Source of the DNA: Entoloma clypeatum
Lineage: Eukaryota > Basidiomycota > Agaricomycetes > Agaricales > Entolomataceae
Length of the DNA: 64,000 nt
Direction: 5' to 3'
Assembly (NCBI GenBank): GCA_963565915.1
Contig: OY751493.1
Coordinates: 310,001 to 374,000, forward strand
The notes under the pieces were generated by a model. That model saw only the letters and a list, made by a program, of their open reading frames with translations, searched no databases and was not told the DNA's origin. Of this stretch, positions 57,201 through 64,000 are shown one piece after another. Both the position numbers and the translations under genes were made by a program. Positions within the stretch are counted from its first letter, which is position 1. Every line of letters begins with the position of its first letter.

Positions 57201-57343
57201 ATGATGAAGTAATGTAGTGAGTCAGACTGGGAATCGAATGTTGCGAAAGTAGACATTAGACATAGTAAGTCCATAAGAGGGCGCCGAGTCGGGCTGATAA
57301 GTAAAAGATATGACCTGGTCCTCATACCGTAGAGTCCGTAACA
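57201..57343 (-). repeat. Partial Gypsy B-family LTR after the gap
   Basis: 143 bp, ending GTCCGTAACA, oriented opposite to the LTR at 56529. It interrupts the antisense ORF of a Gypsy A-family copy at 57344. Confidence 0.85.
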
Positions 57344-57599
57344 AGACTTTCTTCACCTCCGCATTTGCCGCATCCACATCCGCATCCGCAGCTGCAACCG
57401 GCTCCTTCGCCTTCACTTTCTCTGCCTTCCTCTCTGCTCGTCTCCGCTCTTTCGCCGCCCTTTTCGCCTCTGCGCGCTCTGCATCTTCCTTTGCGCGCTT
57501 CTCTGCCTCCTGCAGCTTTCTCTCCAACTCTTCGGTGACCTTCTTCTGGCGCTCCCTTTCAGCACGAAGAGCGGCAAGGGGTGAGTTCTCAGCAGACAT
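57344..57599 (-). pseudogene. Antisense accessory gene of Gypsy A family, truncated
   Basis: ATG 57599-57597: MSAENSPLAALRAERERQKK, ELERKLQEAEKRAKED, AKERRRAERKAEKVKAKE, up to AANAEVKKV, then cut by the LTR end at 57343. Differs from the 43718 copy at several residues but keeps frame and heptad pattern. Shows the antisense gene is a family trait. Confidence 0.7.
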
Positions 57600-58273
57600 A
57601 GCGGATAGGCAACGGGATAGATGTTGTGGTTAGGTGACAAGAGAGAAAGATCACGTGCAAGCTTTTCAACCAACGGTCACGTGGATTACCTCATCTGGGC
57701 CTCAGGGTTCGGCCCTGAGAGGGAAATACTGTCATAACCATACGATTCACATCCAACTTATCCGACGACTCCGACAATTCATCTGCTCCAACATCTGCTC
57801 CAACAAGATTCTATTTATATTTGATTATACTTCTACTATGTAACATCTCAACCATACTTACAAGTAGACATATGTTGTTCACTTTTCATTTGCTACTCTC
57901 CATACTCCGAATGTTCCGATGGTCAACTCTGATATCTGCACATCACTTATAGTAATGCTGATCATTCTAGTCTACTATAAATAGTGTACCAAACCTGTCA
58001 TAGAACCTCAGTTCAAATATCATATGTTACACCTCATTCGCATCTGTCTCTACTTGCCTCTGAGCATTCTCTCCATCACCTCTGCTCATCCGCTCATCCG
58101 CTCATCCGACATCTGCCAATCCAAAATCGAGGACCATGTCAAAGAGTGGGGCGCAATGCACAAGTTGAAGCCAGGTCCTTTCTGCCAATGTTGCACTTAT
58201 CGCATCTGCTCCTCCGCTACTCCGCTCCGACTCGTCCGACGTTTTCCGACGTTGAGAAAAACGCTACGTGACA
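57344..58273 (+). mobile_element. 3' end of a second Gypsy A-family element
   Basis: Contains the 5' part of the antisense gene (57344-57599) and an LTR (57730-58273, 544 bp, TGTCATAACC to ACGTGACA) homologous to those of Gypsy A. The rest of the element is replaced by the LTR fragment and gap. Confidence 0.88.
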
Positions 58274-58299
58274 GGATCGTTGACAGTACTTTCAACTTT

Positions 58300-58565
58300 C
58301 CTGTCAAATTTCAATTATCTTGGGTAGAGATTTGAGCGCTTTCGCTCCTTGTCTCTTATGGATATCCCTTGGTGACCACACTTACTCCCCAAAGTTCGAC
58401 TTTTCAATTCAGTTATCTTGGGTTGACCTTGAGTGTCATCGCACCTGTTCCCGCATGATTCACACTTGATGACTGCCGTCACTCCCCAAAGTTCGACTCT
58501 TCACTTCAGTCATCCTCAGGGGTCGACCTTGAGCGCTTTCGCCCTTGGTCTCTCATGAATCTGAG
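58300..58565. repeat. Three degenerate tandem units of about 95 bp
   Basis: Motifs CAAAGTTCGACTyTTCA, (T)CAGTTATCTTGGG(T) and GACCTTGAGyG...CGC recur around 58310-58370, 58395-58450 and 58490-58555. Confidence 0.6.
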
Positions 58566-59530
58566 CTGGGGCTTCAACCCATATATTATATTCCTCAAAA
58601 ACCTCTGTGGAATTTCACCGACTTCTTGTTGGAATCCTCATCTACTACACATTGGCACTTGAACACATGCAGGATGCCAAGGAGAAGAAAGCCAGAGAGA
58701 AGCATTGGCCCCATGCTGTCTATACCCTGGGTCGCTTCCTCACTTTCTATCCTGTATTCTTGTGCACTCGCCTACCATCTGGAGGTTTTGCAGCAGTTGA
58801 AGCTTCTGGAGCTACCCATTCCTCGAAAGATCAAGAAACTGAGTGTTTGCCCACTCGCAAGGAATGCTCATGGCTTCCTTGCGATTAGAAAAGACCATGG
58901 GACAGGAGCATGGGGAAGCAGAGCAGAGACAAGGAGATGCAGAAGAGGGAGCATAAGATGGCCTGGAAGCACCAGAAGGAGAAAAAGCGGTGAGGTGGAG
59001 GAGAATGTGGTAGAGAGGCAAGGACAGGTGGAGAACATGGTGGAGAATGTGGTGAGAAAGAAGAAGAAGAAGAAGAAGAAGAAGGGTGTGGCAGGAAGGA
59101 CAAGGCCAGGAGAATGAGAACTTGACAAACCACTAGACCCCAAGCAAGACCTTCTTTCCTCGCTCACGGACCCGCAACATCGTACTTCCAGAGTCCAGGG
59201 CTGGATGAAGCTCTTTGTCAATCATTTTATGGTGAGGCATGCATTGGAGGAATACATACCCACATCAGGGCAATGAAAACATTGAATTTCCACTTTTGGG
59301 TATTACATTGAAGCCACGCAAAATGCCTATGTGGTCCGATATTGTGGACATGCTCAATGAACTTTGCCCCACCACACACCTCTAAGAACCCATTCATGAA
59401 CCCATCCATACTGGTGTCACATGCTTCTTTTCCTGGGCAGGCCTATGCAAACAATAAAAAAGACATCTGGCAAAGATCAACATCATGCACAAGTGGTATG
59501 TGGTGAGCGTCAGCATAGCGGGATCGAGAG

Positions 59531-59688
59531 ACAAGATACGACGGGATGTATTGTAAAGAACTCATAGAGTGTGTGACTCAAAGATCAACCTATACAACAC
59601 TCAACCACAACAAGATACGACGGGACGTATTGTAAAGAACTCGTAGAGTGCATGACTTGAAGATCAATCTTTACAACGCTCAACCACA
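59531..59688. repeat. Two tandem units of 79 bp
   Basis: Units 59531-59609 and 59610-59688 each begin ACAAGATACGACGGGA and end in CAACCACA, about 90% alike. Confidence 0.75.
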
Positions 59689-60069
59689 TTGAACTACCCA
59701 GCCTCCTTCACTCCATCTCGCTACCAATACTTGACAGAATCCTGTAGATATAACTTGCACCCCCACCGACAGACCCCTCGCTTGCCATCAAGATCACCCA
59801 TACAAGGCAAGTCTTTCTCCTAATCCAATTTTGATTTACTTATGATCTTGAGTACAGAGTAGTGTTTGAGGGGCATGCAGGATGCATCGGTGGCGAGAGG
59901 GACAACTCATGAAACTCCATTTTTTTGTACATATTTAGCCTAGCCGAGCATGATATATGATGCACATTTTCACATTATAATTTGACTTTTATCAGCTGAG
60001 AGTACTTATTCCGTATGAATGAAAGAAAAAAAAAAAACACCCTTTGTGGTAGAAATATTGAGCACTACA

Positions 60070-60720
60070 CCAGGCTATAAGACTACAATGCTATGGTACT
60101 ATGATGTTACAATGCTTTGGTGCTACATTGCTATGCCTGCCAGTGGAGTCACTACAGAGTGCTATGGCTGCTATGCATGTGAGTGTGTTTGCTATGGCTT
60201 GCTACCAGCCCTGGGACTACTTTGCTGATGTTCTGAACGGCCCCAAAGCCAGGAGTATGTTCTATCACCCTTCGAAGCCCCATCAACCAAAACCAGACAC
60301 CTGGCAGGGCACTGTCCAATGTGTCGAATGAAGTCTGCATGTTTGACTGGGTCACACTCAGAAGCCACTTCTGGATGTGTTTGATGCTGAGTCTTGCATG
60401 TTCAAACATTCAATGGATGGTTGCCAGAGATACAGGCACATAGTGGTAGCAATCTAGTCGATCGTGGTATTCATCCAAGAAGAGGGTTGGATTGTGTCAA
60501 GCAAGTGAGAGTAGATACTGTCCATCTGCTTAGGCAAGCAATCAAGGTCGTCCTCTCCCCACTGCCTGCATCTTTGCAACACTCCCTGTGAGCCGTTTCT
60601 GCCTTGCAGTCCGAAAGAGTGTGCTGCGAGAGATTCCTGTAATTTCCAAGATGTCTTCTACCATGTCATGGCCATGGTCTTTGAGCCTCATTGCAGCCTC
60701 TTTCAGGTCATCACTTATTC
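60070..60720 (-). pseudogene. DDE transposase remnant with homeodomain-like N-terminus
   Basis: Minus-strand relic. N-terminal helix-turn-helix: DLKEAAMRLKDHGHDMVEDI, GISRSTLFRTARQKRLTGSV, then linker GRGRP. Then YLLSLA*HNPTLFLDEY, and after a frame slip FIRHIGQCPARCLVLVDGAS then KGDRTYSWLWGRSEH, the usual ISMDEVSKDDRTYARLWGR-like block of basidiomycete Tc1-type DDE elements with the key acidic residues altered. Stops at 60542-60544 (TGA), 60530-60532 (TAA) and 60497-60499 (TGA) fall where Arg, Gln and Arg are expected. Family is inferred from remembered motif patterns. Confidence 0.65.
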
Positions 60721-61359
60721 ATCTGTTGCCCATGAATAGCACAATGAACAAGTGAAGGCAAAAACAATGGTATTCAGCAAGTACAATGGCAGTGGGAGAT
60801 GCAGGAGCATGACAGCATGCATGTCACGCCAGATCTCGGAGAGCTGGCCTGGAACTTTGTAGATTTTTTTGTGAATGTCATTATTTATGAAAAGTGCTAT
60901 AAAGAATTTTGTCAAATTTTCAAAATCTTGAAGAAATGGTCAGAAGAGTACAGTATATATAGTAACTCTTTTCTTGGAAAAAACATATGCACGTGCTCCG
61001 ACATACCATATTAGGCAGGAGGGGGGGGTCCCGACATCGTCTTAAAAAAAATTCCGACCCCCGGTCAGAAAATCTACCCCCTTGGAAAAGTTTTGATTGG
61101 GAAATTGTTGCATTCGGAGTCGGACTCGAAATCCCACGGGGCATCTGATGCTGTCTGATGTTGTTCAAAGGGTGCTGCGCAACATTCGAAATTCGAATCA
61201 CTACAAACTCGACTCACAAGCCACCATCACGGCAGAGGTGAATGACTTATAGTAATTGGATCTCAATTCGAGGAGTTGGCCAATACATATGTGCAGAATT
61301 AGCCTGCCTCTACAGTCACGGTCGCATAAAAACCCCCTCCTCCTTCTCCCCTGACTCTC
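60721..61359. other. Intergenic, 3' of ACH1
   Basis: AT-rich then G-rich (61021-61028) sequence; no gene recognised. Confidence 0.4.

Positions 61360-64000
<2,641 letters not shown>

Larger units (their letters stand above)
58274..60065. other. Repeat-rich stretch without a recognised gene
   Basis: Holds the tandem repeats listed separately and an AAG microsatellite (59058-59083). A 190-codon ORF (58545-59117, plus) and its neighbours in other frames show no family motif; it ends in poly-Lys from the AAG run and is not called as a gene. Possibly an old transposon body. Confidence 0.4.

Noticed and set aside
58545..59117. 190-codon plus ORF ending in poly-Lys
   Set aside because: The C-terminus is an AAG microsatellite and the rest has no motifs; adjacent frames look equally gene-like, so it is probably repeat-derived.

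Overview
The window looks like a scaffold piece from an agaricomycete (mushroom-forming basidiomycete). Genes are split by many 50-70 bp GT-AG introns, three fungal-type FunK1 kinases are present, and so are a secreted S53 sedolisin, a ricin-B-fold lectin, Mpv17 and FAR-17a/AIG1-like membrane proteins, the Vti1 SNARE and the Ach1 CoA-transferase. There are two 200-N gaps (14520-14719 and 57001-57200). All gene calls come from reading the sequence by eye; intron borders are inferred from splice motifs and reading frame.

Layout: (1) 1-14519 is ordinary gene space: a broken lectin gene, an Mpv17-family gene, an AIG1-like gene, an intron-containing tRNA-Asp, a BNR-repeat sialidase-like gene, VTI1 and an S53 peptidase (divergent pair), and FunK1 copy 1. 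(2) 14720-22505 repeats 6733-14519 almost base for base. The left contig's suffix equals the right contig's prefix across a gap, so this is most likely an unmerged contig overlap, and the second VTI1, S53 and FunK1 are probably not real extra genes. (3) 23101-44700 is a transposon nest. A decayed hAT-like transposase is split by a Copia element (TSD CATAT) and a Gypsy element A (TSD TGGCT). Element A is in turn broken by a complete Gypsy element B (TSD CCCTT) and two solo LTRs (TSDs AAACC and CTAAC). (4) 44794-45723 holds a MITE-like element and a 744-bp foldback element, followed by a diverged FunK1 copy 3 (46698-49138) and an AAA ATPase gene (49491-52282). (5) 52283-61359 is a second repeat-rich stretch: an inverted repeat with a tRNA-derived insertion in one arm, a 5'-truncated LINE, LTR fragments around gap 2, a Gypsy A-family 3' end, tandem repeats and a dead DDE transposase. 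(6) 61360-64000 is ACH1, running off the right edge.

The most unusual material is in the retrotransposons. Each of the three near-complete elements carries an extra ORF. The Copia has an upstream membrane/Cys-rich ORF whose start codon is in the LTR and which reads through the primer-binding site. Gypsy A has a two-exon antisense coiled-coil gene. Gypsy B has a short sense ORF after the chromodomain. Gypsy A also shows a textbook -1 frameshift signal (A_AAA_AAA, 9-nt spacer, 7-bp stem) between gag and pol, and the Copia PBS matches the anticodon arm of initiator tRNA-Met (half-tRNA priming). Nearly all in-frame stops in the dead elements are C-to-T type (mostly CGA to TGA), which suggests CpG deamination or a RIP-like process.
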